A stretch of DNA of 64,000 nucleotides from Qipengyuania pelagi. Its GTDB lineage: Bacteria > Pseudomonadota > Alphaproteobacteria > Sphingomonadales > Sphingomonadaceae. Positions 38,635 to 47,606 of the stretch are shown here, one piece after another. The position numbers were made by a program, and so were the translations under genes. The stretch covers positions 1,674,001-1,738,000 of the forward strand of contig NZ_WTYD01000001.1 in NCBI RefSeq assembly GCF_009827295.1. The letters run 5' to 3'. Every line of letters begins with the position of its first letter. The first letter of the stretch is position 1. A model generated the notes under the pieces. The model ran no database searches and was not told the DNA's origin. It saw only the letters and a list, made by a program, of their open reading frames with translations.

Positions 38635-39606
38635 ATGGACATGATGCAGCTCGTTCCCCTGTTCGTCGGCGCGTTGGCGGCGGTCGGGGTCGCGGCATAT
38701 GCGCTTGCCGGTCCTTCGCCGAGCAAGGCCTCGCAGCGGCGGCTCGAACAGCTGCGCTTCCGGCATTCCGAAAACACCAACACCAAGGTCGAATCGCAGC
38801 TCAAGAAAGCGATCGCCTCGCGGCGGCCGACATTGAACCGTGTCGCGGGATCGACATCGCGCGTCGATGCCCTCGCCATCCGGCTCGACCGGACGGGCAA
38901 GGGCTGGACTCTGCGCCAATACACCTATGCCTCGATCGGGCTCACGCTCGTCGTCGCGCTGGTCCTGTTCCTGCGCACCGGGGCGTTGCCGCTGGCGCTC
39001 GGCGTCGGCCTGCTGTTCGGCGCGGGCATACCGCATTTCATCGTCAATCGCGCGATCAAGCAGCGCACGATGGCCTTCAACGCCAAATTCGCCGACGCGA
39101 TCGATCTGCTGGTGCGCGGCCTTCGTTCGGGCCTTCCCGTCACGGAGACGCTGTCCGTGGTCGCGCAGGAAGTGCCCGGCCCGGTGGGTCAGGAATTTCG
39201 CGGTGTCGTCGAACGGATCAAGATCGGGCGGACGATGGAGGATGCTCTCCAGCAGACCGCCGACCGGCTCGGCATTCCCGAATTCAATTTCTTCTGCATC
39301 ACGCTTGCGATCCAGCGCGAGACGGGCGGCAACCTTGCCGAAACGCTCGCCAACCTCGCCGAGGTTCTGCGCAAGCGCGCGCAGATGAAGCTCAAGATCC
39401 GCGCGATGAGCTCGGAATCCAAGGCATCCGCTTATATCGTCGGATCGCTGCCCTTCATCGTCTTCGTGCTGATCTGGTGGATCAACCCCGAATATATCGG
39501 AACCTTCTTCGTCAACGAGACCCTGATCGTGATCGGTATGGGCGGGCTCGTCTGGATGGCGATCGGTGTCTTCATCATGGCCAAGATGGTCAGCTTCGAA
39601 ATCTAA
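38635..39606 (+). CDS. tadB: Flp pilus inner-membrane platform protein TadB
   Basis: 323 residues with N- and C-terminal membrane helices and a T2SF domain (about 160-290, FADAIDLLVRGLRSGLPVTETL). It forms the inner-membrane platform with TadC, on which the CpaF ATPase normally acts. Confidence 0.9.
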   Translation: MDMMQLVPLFVGALAAVGVAAYALAGPSPSKASQRRLEQLRFRHSENTNTKVESQLKKAIASRRPTLNRVAGSTSRVDALAIRLDRTGKGWTLRQYTYASIGLTLVVALVLFLRTGALPLALGVGLLFGAGIPHFIVNRAIKQRTMAFNAKFADAIDLLVRGLRSGLPVTETLSVVAQEVPGPVGQEFRGVVERIKIGRTMEDALQQTADRLGIPEFNFFCITLAIQRETGGNLAETLANLAEVLRKRAQMKLKIRAMSSESKASAYIVGSLPFIVFVLIWWINPEYIGTFFVNETLIVIGMGGLVWMAIGVFIMAKMVSFEI

Positions 39607-39627
39607 CCGCAGGAACGGGACGACGTG

Positions 39628-40614
39628 ATGCAAACCCCTGCCGGACCTACGCTTCTGGGTGTCGACATAATGGTCGTCGGCTCGATCCTGGCGGCTATCG
39701 CTGCGGTGGCCGTCCTGTTCGCGATCTACACCGCTGTCACCATCAGCGATCCGATGGCGAAGCGGGTCAAGGCCCTCAACGCCCGCCGCGAGGAGCTGAA
39801 GGCGGGGGTCGTTACCGCGACCGCCAAGAAGCGCCAGAGCCTGACGCGCAAGTCCGACACGACCGAAAAGGTCAAGGAACAGCTCGGGCGGATGAAGGTC
39901 CTCCAGGATTCGCAGGTCCGCGAGATGCGGCAGAAGCTCGCCTGGGCGGGCTATCGCAACCAGGAAGTCGCGGTCATCCTGATCGCCCTGCGCGCCATCC
40001 TGCCGATCGTCGTCGGCGGCTTCGCCTTCGTGATGCTCTACATGGTCGAAATCTATCCCGACTGGCAGATGAAGCGCGTCGGCGCGCTCGCGCTCGTCAT
40101 CTTCCTCGCCTATAAAGGCCCGGAAATCGTCCTGAAGAACAAGGCGACCAAGCGGACCGACGCGATCCGCAAGGGCCTGCCTGACGCGCTCGACCTGCTC
40201 GTGATCTGCGCAGAGGCGGGCCTTACCGTCGATGCCGCCTTCAACCGCGTCGCCAAGGAACTGGGCCGCGCCTATCCCGAACTGGGCGACGAATTCGCCC
40301 TCACCGCGATCGAACTGTCCTTCCTCAACGAACGCAAGAAGGCGTTCGACAATCTCGCTTTCCGCGTGAACCTGGAAGCGGTGAAGGGCGTGGTGACCAC
40401 CATGGTCCAAACCGAACGCTACGGCACTCCGCTCGCCAGCGCGCTGCGCGTGCTGTCCGCGGAATTCCGCAACGAACGCATGATGCGCGCCGAGGAAAAG
40501 GCCGCACGCCTACCCGCGATCATGACCGTGCCGCTGATCATGTTCATCCTGCCGGTGCTGTTCATCGTCATTCTCGGCCCGGCGGCCTGTTCGATCACCG
40601 CAGCCTTCGAATAA
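39628..40614 (+). CDS. tadC: Flp pilus inner-membrane platform protein TadC
   Basis: About 328 residues with a T2SF domain (LPDALDLLVICAEAGLTVDAAF) and four membrane helices, the second platform protein. The GTG at 39625 immediately before the ATG is an equal alternative start. It is the last gene of the cluster; the convergent marR gene ends 27 bases later. Confidence 0.9.
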   Translation: MQTPAGPTLLGVDIMVVGSILAAIAAVAVLFAIYTAVTISDPMAKRVKALNARREELKAGVVTATAKKRQSLTRKSDTTEKVKEQLGRMKVLQDSQVREMRQKLAWAGYRNQEVAVILIALRAILPIVVGGFAFVMLYMVEIYPDWQMKRVGALALVIFLAYKGPEIVLKNKATKRTDAIRKGLPDALDLLVICAEAGLTVDAAFNRVAKELGRAYPELGDEFALTAIELSFLNERKKAFDNLAFRVNLEAVKGVVTTMVQTERYGTPLASALRVLSAEFRNERMMRAEEKAARLPAIMTVPLIMFILPVLFIVILGPAACSITAAFE

Positions 40615-40641
40615 GCGAAGGTTGCTGCGGCAGCTGCGGCC

Positions 40642-41112
40642 TCAGCCCTCCAGCGCTTCGGCGTCGAATTCGCCCGCCGCTTCGCGCAGGCGCAGCAACA
40701 TGGATTTGAGTTGTTCGCGCTCGTCCTGATCGAGCGCGGAGAACAATTCCCGCTCGATATCGAGCGCCAGCGGCATGATCCGCGCATGGACCGCCCGCCC
40801 CTCCGCCGTCAGTTCGAGCAGGTGCGAGCGGCCGTCCGCGGCATTGGGCTGGCGTGCGGCGAGGCCGCGATCCTCCAGCGTCTTGCAGGCGCGATTGACC
40901 GGCACCTTGTCCATCAGCGTGATCTGCGACAGGTCGCGCTGCGTCAGCGGCCCGCTATCGCCCAGAACCGCCATGATCCGCCATTCGGTGGTCTTGAGCG
41001 CGAAGCGGCGGCGATATTGTTCGGCGATCCGGCTCGACACGGCATTGGACGCGATCGAGAGCTGGTAGGGCAGGAAATCGGCGAGACGCTGGGATGTGGG
41101 ATGCTTGGACAT
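40642..41112 (-). CDS. MarR-family transcriptional regulator
   Basis: A 156-residue winged-helix repressor: helix-turn-helix at about 55-80 (LTQRDLSQITLMDKVPVNRACKTLEDRGL) and the wing RQPNAADGRSHLLELT. It lies 52 bases after the enoyl-CoA hydratase gene on the same strand, so it may be the last gene of the acyl-CoA operon and control it in response to an acyl-CoA or aromatic ligand. The operator is unknown. Confidence 0.88.
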   Translation of the reverse strand: MSKHPTSQRLADFLPYQLSIASNAVSSRIAEQYRRRFALKTTEWRIMAVLGDSGPLTQRDLSQITLMDKVPVNRACKTLEDRGLAARQPNAADGRSHLLELTAEGRAVHARIMPLALDIERELFSALDQDEREQLKSMLLRLREAAGEFDAEALEG

Positions 41113-41164
41113 GCCACGCGTCCTACATCCCCGGCATCGGAGCGCAAGTCCGTTGCATCGGCAA

Positions 41165-42040
41165 CTATCTGTATTCGGGCTCGTCCCACCACGGGTAGAA
41201 GTCCGGCATGTCGCTGCTGACCGTGTCGGGATAATCGGGCTGCCGCTTTTCGAGGAAGCTGGCGACGCCTTCCTTCGAATCCGCGCTCTTGCCGAGGCGG
41301 TAGATCGAGCGGCTGTCGATCCGATGCGCCATCATCGGGTGGTCGGTAGCGGACAGGCGCCACAGCATCGCCCGCGTCATCGCCACCGATACGGCGGAGG
41401 TGTTGTCGGCGATCTCGCGCGCCAGCTCGATCGCGGCCGGCATCAGATATTCCTGCGCGTGGAGGGAGCGCACGAGGCCCCTTTCGAGCGCCTCTTCGGC
41501 CGAGAAAATCCGCCCGGTCATGCACCATTCGAGCGCGGTCTGCATCCCCACGAGGCGGGGCAGGAACCAGCTGGAGCAGGCCTCCGGCGTGATCCCGCGC
41601 CGGGCGAAGACGAAACCGAACCGCGCGGTCTCGCTCGCGAGCCGGATATCGAACGGCAGCTGCATCGTCGCGCCGACGCCCACCGCCACGCCGTTGCAGG
41701 CGCCGATCAGGGGCTTCTGCGAATTGAACAGGCGCAGCACCAGCCGCCCGCCCCCATCACGCACGCGCTCGTCCGAGAGATCCTCGACCGGGTCGTGGCG
41801 CGCGAAGATATTACCGCTCGATCCTTCCGGCGTCAGGTCCGCGCCTGCGCAGAAGGCTCTGTCGCCATGCCCGGTCACGATCACCGCGCGCACGCTGTCA
41901 TCGGAATCGGTCACGTCGATGGCGTCGATCATCTCGTCCATCATCGTGCGGGTAAAGGCGTTCATCTTGTCCGGGCGATGCAGCGTCAGCGTCGCGATCC
42001 CGTCGGCGATATCGAGCTTGATCTGGGTATAGTCGGCCAT
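41165..42040 (-). CDS. Enoyl-CoA hydratase/isomerase family protein
   Basis: A 291-residue crotonase fold. The oxyanion-hole segments are FCAGADLTPEGSSG and CNGVAVGVGATMQLPFDIRLA, and FVFARRGITPEACSSWFLPRLVG supplies one acidic residue. The C-terminus is longer than in short hydratases. Probably beta-oxidation of a specific acyl-CoA. It is the third gene of the thiolase-SDR-hydratase-marR run. Confidence 0.87.
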   Translation of the reverse strand: MADYTQIKLDIADGIATLTLHRPDKMNAFTRTMMDEMIDAIDVTDSDDSVRAVIVTGHGDRAFCAGADLTPEGSSGNIFARHDPVEDLSDERVRDGGGRLVLRLFNSQKPLIGACNGVAVGVGATMQLPFDIRLASETARFGFVFARRGITPEACSSWFLPRLVGMQTALEWCMTGRIFSAEEALERGLVRSLHAQEYLMPAAIELAREIADNTSAVSVAMTRAMLWRLSATDHPMMAHRIDSRSIYRLGKSADSKEGVASFLEKRQPDYPDTVSSDMPDFYPWWDEPEYR

Positions 42041-42096
42041 CGTCCGGTCCTTTCAGAATGTCTCCCCGCCGGGCGGACCCGGCGGGGAAAATAAGG

Positions 42097-42882
42097 TCAG
42101 CGCGGCGCCATGCGGATCGCCCCGTCGAGGCGGACGTCCTCACCGTTGAAATAGCCGCATTCGAGCATGGTCAGCGCGAGCTGGGCGTATTCCTCGGGAT
42201 TGCCGAGGCGCTTGGGGAACGGGACGCTGGCGGCCAGCGCTTCCTTCACCTGCGGCGGGGCAGCGTTCATCAGCGGGGTGTTGAAGATGCCCGGCAGGAT
42301 GGTGTTCACGCGGATGCCCTCGCTCATCAGATCGCGTGCGATGGGCAAAGTCATGCCGATCACCCCGCCCTTCGACGCGGCATAGGCCGCCTGGCCCATC
42401 TGGCCGTCTTCGCCCGCGACCGAAGCCGTGTTCACGATCGCGCCGCGATCCCCATCGTCCGAGAGCGGGTCGAGCGTCAGCATCCCTGCGGCCGATTTGG
42501 CGATGCAGCGGAAGGTGCCGATCAGATTGACCTGGATCACGAATTCGAAGGCGGAGAGCGGGAAATGCTTGATGCTGCCGTCTTCCTTCGATCGGCTGGC
42601 GGTCTTGATCGCATTGCCGATCCCGGCGCAATTGACCAGGATACGTTCCTGCCCATGGGCCTCGCGCGCCTTGGCGAAACCGGCATCGACATCCTCTTCG
42701 CTGGTGACGTTAACCTTGCAGAAGACGCCGCCGATATCCTTCGCGACCGCTTCGCCCTTTTCCTCGTTCATGTCGAAGATCGCGACCTTGGCGCCCTTGG
42801 CCGCGATCGCGCGCGCGGTCGCCTCACCGAGGCCGGAGGCGCCGCCAGTGACGACGGCGGGGGTGTTGCTGCTGATTTCCAT
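42097..42882 (-). CDS. Short-chain dehydrogenase, 3-hydroxyacyl-CoA dehydrogenase type
   Basis: 261 residues with a Rossmann motif TGGASGLGEATARA, NCAG, and the catalytic Ser-Tyr-Lys (NTASVAGEDGQMGQAAYAASKGG). The sequence resembles type-2 hydroxyacyl-CoA dehydrogenases (HSD17B10-like), including the DMNEEKG coenzyme region that favours NAD. ATG at 42882. Function as the third beta-oxidation step is inferred from its thiolase and hydratase neighbours. Confidence 0.87.
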   Translation of the reverse strand: MEISSNTPAVVTGGASGLGEATARAIAAKGAKVAIFDMNEEKGEAVAKDIGGVFCKVNVTSEEDVDAGFAKAREAHGQERILVNCAGIGNAIKTASRSKEDGSIKHFPLSAFEFVIQVNLIGTFRCIAKSAAGMLTLDPLSDDGDRGAIVNTASVAGEDGQMGQAAYAASKGGVIGMTLPIARDLMSEGIRVNTILPGIFNTPLMNAAPPQVKEALAASVPFPKRLGNPEEYAQLALTMLECGYFNGEDVRLDGAIRMAPR

Positions 42883-42926
42883 GGGGTAGTCCTCTCTATT
42901 TCTCGAAAAATTCGGGTTTAACGGGG

Positions 42927-44099
42927 TCAGAGCGCCTCGACGATGGTCACATTGGCGACGCCGCCGCCTTCGCACATCGTCTGGAGTCCGTATTTCTTGC
43001 CGTGCCGGTGCAGCGCGTGAACCAGCGTCGCCATCAGCTTGGTGCCCGACGCGCCGAGCGGATGGCCGAGCGCGATCGCACCGCCATGGACGTTGAGCCT
43101 GTCCGGGTCCGCGCCGGTATGCTTCAGCCAGGCGAGCGGCACGGGGGCGAAGGCTTCGTTGACCTCGTAAAGGTCGATATCCTCGATCCGCATCCCGGCC
43201 CGTTCCAGCGCGCGGTCGGTCGCGAACAGGGGTTCTTCCAGCATGATGACCGGATCGCCCGCCGTGACCGTCAGATTGTGGATACGCGCGAGCGGAGTGA
43301 GGCCGTATTCCTTCAGCGCCCGCTCGCTCACCACCATGACCGCGCTCGATCCGTCGCAGATCTGGCTGGCGCTCGCGGCGGTGATCTTGCCGTCCGGGCT
43401 AAGCAGCTTGACGCTCGCGATCCCTTCCAGCGTCGCATCGAAACGGATGCCTTCATCGACCGTGTGGCAGGCCTCGCCCTCCGAGGTCTCGATTGGTACA
43501 CCGACGATCTCCTTCTCGAATGCGCCGCTTTCGGTGGCCCGGATCGCCTTCTGGTGGCTTTCGAGGGCAAAGGCGTCGAGCTGCTCCTTCGAGAAACGGT
43601 GCTTGTCCGCGATCATCTGAGCGCCGGTGAACTGGCTCCACTGGATGCCGGGGTATTTCTCTTCGAGGCCGGGCGATTTGTAGTGGCCCAGCCCCTCTTT
43701 CATGTGCAGCATCGCGGTCGAGCCCATGGGCACCCGGCTCATGCTTTCGACGCCCGCCGCGATGACGACATCCTGCGTGCCCGACATCACCGCCTGCGCC
43801 GCGAACTGGATCGCCTGCTGCGAAGACCCGCACTGGCGGTCGATGGTGACGGCAGGCACGCCTTCGCCAAGGCGTTTCGCCGCCAGCACCGCATTGCGGC
43901 CGACCTGCATGGCCTGTTCGCCGCCCTGGCTGACGCAGCCCATCACGACATCGTCGACCGCCTCGGCCTCGAGCCCCGTCCGCTCCATCACCGCATCGAG
44001 CGTGACCGCAGCGAGATCGACCGGGTGCACCCCCGCGAGCCGCCCCCCACGCTTGCCGCCGGCGGTGCGCACGGCTTCGACGATATAGGCTTCGGGCAT
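42927..44099 (-). CDS. Acetyl-CoA C-acyltransferase (thiolase)
   Basis: 390 residues. The nucleophilic cysteine is C90 in DRQCGSSQQAI; the second active-site region is GGAIALGHPLGASG (His) and the third is MCEGGGVANV (Cys). A typical degradative thiolase tetramer; the acyl chain is unknown. It is probably first in the operon thiolase-SDR-hydratase-marR. Confidence 0.92.
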   Translation of the reverse strand: MPEAYIVEAVRTAGGKRGGRLAGVHPVDLAAVTLDAVMERTGLEAEAVDDVVMGCVSQGGEQAMQVGRNAVLAAKRLGEGVPAVTIDRQCGSSQQAIQFAAQAVMSGTQDVVIAAGVESMSRVPMGSTAMLHMKEGLGHYKSPGLEEKYPGIQWSQFTGAQMIADKHRFSKEQLDAFALESHQKAIRATESGAFEKEIVGVPIETSEGEACHTVDEGIRFDATLEGIASVKLLSPDGKITAASASQICDGSSAVMVVSERALKEYGLTPLARIHNLTVTAGDPVIMLEEPLFATDRALERAGMRIEDIDLYEVNEAFAPVPLAWLKHTGADPDRLNVHGGAIALGHPLGASGTKLMATLVHALHRHGKKYGLQTMCEGGGVANVTIVEAL

Positions 44100-44458
44100 G
44101 ATGGTCTCTCCGGATCGCGTTGCTTTTCGAAACCGGAGGTATGGGAGGCTTACGTAAGCGTCAAGTTACAGCGCTTAACATTGGCCAAGAAACCCCGCGT
44201 CCCTTTCGCCGCACAGTATCCATGGAGCATCACACCGGGAGATCTCGCAACGATGTCGAGACCAAGACGCACCGTAACAATGTTGCAATGTGGTCACAGG
44301 GGCACTCTGAATGGTCGTTCATGGGGCGATTTCCATTGCCGAAACGCCCGTAAATGGCCCATCCGCACAGAAGCAAACATCGCTCGCGACGCGTTCCGAT
44401 GCTTTGTTTCTCGCTGAATGGAGTCCGCATGGGGGCTCGTCTAAGGGGACTAAACCTA
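44100..44458. other. Divergent control region between the thiolase operon and the TonB-dependent receptor
   Basis: 359 bases without a convincing gene. It holds a 12-bp palindrome (44148-44159) near the thiolase start. Towards the receptor a TTGCAA (44283-44288) could be a -35 element, with a poor -10 (TCTGAA) 17 bases on, and AAGGGGA (44444-44450) precedes the receptor ATG. If that promoter is right the receptor mRNA has a leader of over 130 bases. Confidence 0.45.
44148..44159. promoter_or_regulatory. Palindromic operator candidate GCTTACGTAAGC
   Basis: A perfect 12-bp palindrome 49 bases before the thiolase start, extended to the right by GTCAAG. The stretch CTTACGTAAGCGTCAA resembles LiuR-type (MerR family) sites that I recall as TTTACGT..ACGTAAA-like, which control acyl-CoA and branched-chain amino acid degradation. 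Confidence 0.4.
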
Positions 44459-47400
44459 ATGAATAAGATTTCCATCCTTAAGGCCAGCGCTGCACCGCTC
44501 GCCTTGAGCTTTGCGCTGGTGGGTACACCGGCCCTCGCTCAGGTTGCCGACGGACCGCTTCCGCCGGAAGACCAGACCGCCAACGCCGACGGCACCGAAG
44601 AGCCGAGCGGCACCATCGTCGTGACCGGTTCGCGTATCGCGCGTCCGAACATCGAAGCTGCCAGCCCCGTGACGATCGTCGGCGCGGAGCAGGTTCAGCT
44701 CACCGGTACGACCACCGTTGAAAACCTGCTGAACGAATTGCCGCAGGTCATTCCTGGCAATACGCGCGTTTCGAACAATGCCGGCGGCGAAAACTTCTCG
44801 ACCATCGACCTTCGTGGTCTGGGTGCGGGCCGTACGCTGATCCTGCTCGATGGCGAACGCCTGCCTGCTTCGACGACCACGGGTGTGACGGACGTGTCGC
44901 AGATCCCGACCGGCCTGATCGAACGCGTCGAAGTTGTCACCGGCGGTGCATCCGCGGTCTACGGCTCGGACGCGATCGCGGGCGTCATCAACTTCATCCT
45001 CAAGGATGACTTCGAAGGTGCGGAGCTGACCGCTCAGCAGGGCATCTCGCAGGACGGCACCGGTTCCAACTACAACATCTCGGGCCTGCTTGGCGGCAAT
45101 TTCGCCGACAATCGCGGCAACATGACCGTCTATGCTTCCTACACGCAGCGTGACGCCGTCAGCCAGGGCCGTTACGACTATTCGCGCGTCTCCGGCGCGA
45201 TTTACCTGCCCGTGGAAGACGCGACCGGCCAGTACGGCATTCCGTATGTCGTCGACAGCCCGTCGGACGTTCAGAACACCACTGGCTTCACCCAGGTCCC
45301 CGTCTCCGGTGGTGGTTCCGCCACTCCGCCTTGGGGCTGGATCGCCAATAGCGCCACCAATCCGTTCCGGAACCTTGGCACCTTGCTTCCCGCCAATTTC
45401 GGTGCTGGTCGTACCGACACGAATTGCGACGGTGTGGCCGGTGGCGCCTACAACACCGGAAACCTGTCGTTCAACGACGCCGGTCAGTTGACGCCGCGCA
45501 ACGCCGCTGGCCTCTGCAACATCCCGCTGCGTTCGATCGGCTCTTCGCGGTATAACTTCGCGCCCGACAACTACCTGATCATTCCGAACGATCGTCTGAC
45601 GATCACTGCGAACGGTTCGTACGAGTTCTCGGAAGACACCCGTGCCAGTGTTTACGCCTCGTTCACCAACTCGAACACCCAGGTCGCTCTGGCTCCGACC
45701 CCGGCGACGAGCATTGTCGTTCCGGCGAACAGCCCGCTGATCCCTGCGGATCTTCGTGTGGCTCTCAACAGCCGTCCCAACCCGAATGCGCCGTTCATCA
45801 TCAACCGTCGTTTCACCGAAACCGGTCCGCGTATCGGCGACTTCACGACGGACGCGAAGAACCTTCGTGCGATCATCGAGCATGATCTGAACGATGACTG
45901 GTCGATCAACTTCGTCGGCAGCTTCGGCCGCGTCGACAATACGAGCCGGAACCAGGGTAACATCCGTGCATCGGCTGTGACTCAGGGCCTCGCGGGCTGT
46001 CCCGCTGGTTCGGGTCCTGGCTGTGTCCCGGTGAACATCTTCGGCCCCGGCACGCTTACGCCCGATATGCTTTCCTTCGTTGCACTTTCGACGACGGATA
46101 CTGAAAGCTTCGAGCAGCTGCGTGTCGCCACCAACCTCACCGGTAACCTCTTCGAACTTCCGGGTGGCCCGGTGGGCGTCGCGGTCGGTGCGGAATACCG
46201 CAAGGATACCGGCCAGACGCTGGTGGACGATGCGAAGCGTACCGGCGATATCATCGGTTTCAACGCGCAGAACGACATCTCAGGTTCGATCAACGTCAAG
46301 GAAATCTACGGCGAAATCCGTGTTCCGGTGCTTGAGATCCTGTCGCTCGGTGCCGGTGCTCGCTACTCCGACTATTCGTCGGTCGGTGGCCTGTTCAACT
46401 GGAAGGCCGAAGCTGAGCTGACGCCGCTTCCGTGGGTCAAGATCCGTGGGTCCTATAACCGGGCTGCTCGTGCACCGAACGTGTTCGAACTGTTCCAGAA
46501 CGGTAACCAGGGCTTCCCGTCCTACACCGACCCCTGTAATTCGTCGAACACCAACCGTAACGATGCGCTCTGCGTCGCTCAGGGTGTGCCGGCTGGTGCC
46601 TTGGCCGGGTTCAACCAGGTCAACAGCCAGGTCCAGGCCTTTGCGTTCGGTAACCCGAACCTCAGCGAGGAAAAGGCTGAGACGTGGACTGCGGGCCTCG
46701 TCCTCACTCCGGGCACCATTTTCGGCGCTCGCGTGACGCTGACGGCGGATTACTACAACATCAAGCTTGATGACCGTGTCGCCGGACAGGGTGCGCAGTT
46801 CTTCATCGGACAGTGCTACACCGGTGCCGATCCGGCCGCCTGTAACCGCGTCGTTCGCGACACGACCACGGGCCAGATCGACTTCGTCAACACGACCGTT
46901 GTGAACGCCGACAATTCGTTCACCACTTCGGGCGTGGACGTTGGCATCGACGTGTCGTATCCGGCTTTCGGCGGCCAGTTGTATGTCTCTGACGTTCTCA
47001 CCTACGTGGATGAGTACTCGATCGGCGATACCAACTTCGTTGACACCGTTTCTCCCGGCTTCGGCGGCGTGATCCCCGATTGGGCGAACACGGCGACGGT
47101 CGGCTGGCGCGGTGACGACGTCACGGCTCAGGTACGGTATGTTTGGAAGCGCGGTGCGCGTCAGAACTATCCGGGTGCCTTCCTCGATGGTCTCTACCCG
47201 TATGATCTGAATGATCCGGATTTCGCGTCGCTGTATGACGAGTTCCCCGATCGCATCAACGACCTGCACCTCGTGAACCTCTCGGTTCGCTGGCAGGCCG
47301 CCGAGAACTTCGAGTTCACCGGTATCGTTGACAACCTCCTCGACAAGTACCCGCCGCAGACGACGACCGGGATTTTCGAGCAGGCGAACTCCAACATCAG

Positions 47401-47461
47401 CTTCTACGATCGTTATGCGCTCGGCCGGACCTTCACCGTCCAGGCACGCATCACCTTCTAA
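44459..47461 (+). CDS. TonB-dependent outer-membrane receptor
   Basis: A 1000-residue energised importer. The signal peptide (MNKISILKASAAPLALSFAL... ending TPALAQ) is followed by a plug domain (GTIVVTGSRIARPNIEAASPVTIVGAEQV ... GSDAIAGVINFILKDDFEG) and a large barrel ending YDRYALGRTFTVQARITF with a terminal aromatic. No FecA-type signalling extension. Codons ending in T (GGT, GTT, CGT) are frequent, unlike most neighbours, which suggests strong expression. The substrate is unknown. Start chosen at 44459 (AAGGGGA upstream, signal peptide follows); the frame is open from 44354. A TPR/2OG oxygenase gene converges on it. Confidence 0.93.
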   Translation: MNKISILKASAAPLALSFALVGTPALAQVADGPLPPEDQTANADGTEEPSGTIVVTGSRIARPNIEAASPVTIVGAEQVQLTGTTTVENLLNELPQVIPGNTRVSNNAGGENFSTIDLRGLGAGRTLILLDGERLPASTTTGVTDVSQIPTGLIERVEVVTGGASAVYGSDAIAGVINFILKDDFEGAELTAQQGISQDGTGSNYNISGLLGGNFADNRGNMTVYASYTQRDAVSQGRYDYSRVSGAIYLPVEDATGQYGIPYVVDSPSDVQNTTGFTQVPVSGGGSATPPWGWIANSATNPFRNLGTLLPANFGAGRTDTNCDGVAGGAYNTGNLSFNDAGQLTPRNAAGLCNIPLRSIGSSRYNFAPDNYLIIPNDRLTITANGSYEFSEDTRASVYASFTNSNTQVALAPTPATSIVVPANSPLIPADLRVALNSRPNPNAPFIINRRFTETGPRIGDFTTDAKNLRAIIEHDLNDDWSINFVGSFGRVDNTSRNQGNIRASAVTQGLAGCPAGSGPGCVPVNIFGPGTLTPDMLSFVALSTTDTESFEQLRVATNLTGNLFELPGGPVGVAVGAEYRKDTGQTLVDDAKRTGDIIGFNAQNDISGSINVKEIYGEIRVPVLEILSLGAGARYSDYSSVGGLFNWKAEAELTPLPWVKIRGSYNRAARAPNVFELFQNGNQGFPSYTDPCNSSNTNRNDALCVAQGVPAGALAGFNQVNSQVQAFAFGNPNLSEEKAETWTAGLVLTPGTIFGARVTLTADYYNIKLDDRVAGQGAQFFIGQCYTGADPAACNRVVRDTTTGQIDFVNTTVVNADNSFTTSGVDVGIDVSYPAFGGQLYVSDVLTYVDEYSIGDTNFVDTVSPGFGGVIPDWANTATVGWRGDDVTAQVRYVWKRGARQNYPGAFLDGLYPYDLNDPDFASLYDEFPDRINDLHLVNLSVRWQAAENFEFTGIVDNLLDKYPPQTTTGIFEQANSNISFYDRYALGRTFTVQARITF

Positions 47462-47482
47462 TAAGCTTCAGGTGTACAATTC

Positions 47483-47515
47483 GAGCGGCGGGCTTCGGTC
47501 CGCCGCTCTTTTTTT
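47483..47515 (+). terminator. Rho-independent terminator of the receptor gene
   Basis: GAGCGGCGG (47483-47491) pairs perfectly with CCGCCGCTC (47500-47508), followed by seven T residues. Confidence 0.93.
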
Positions 47516-47606
47516 GCCTAGATCACACGGCTGTTCAGGTGCGCGCTGAGGGCGCAACAAGGCGCGTCGGAAAACGTACAGAAAGACGCTGCAAGTTTCG
47601 GCTGAT

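Noticed and set aside
44120..44353. 77-codon plus-strand frame before the receptor gene
   Set aside because: No ribosome-binding site or domain; overlaps the control region and the palindrome.
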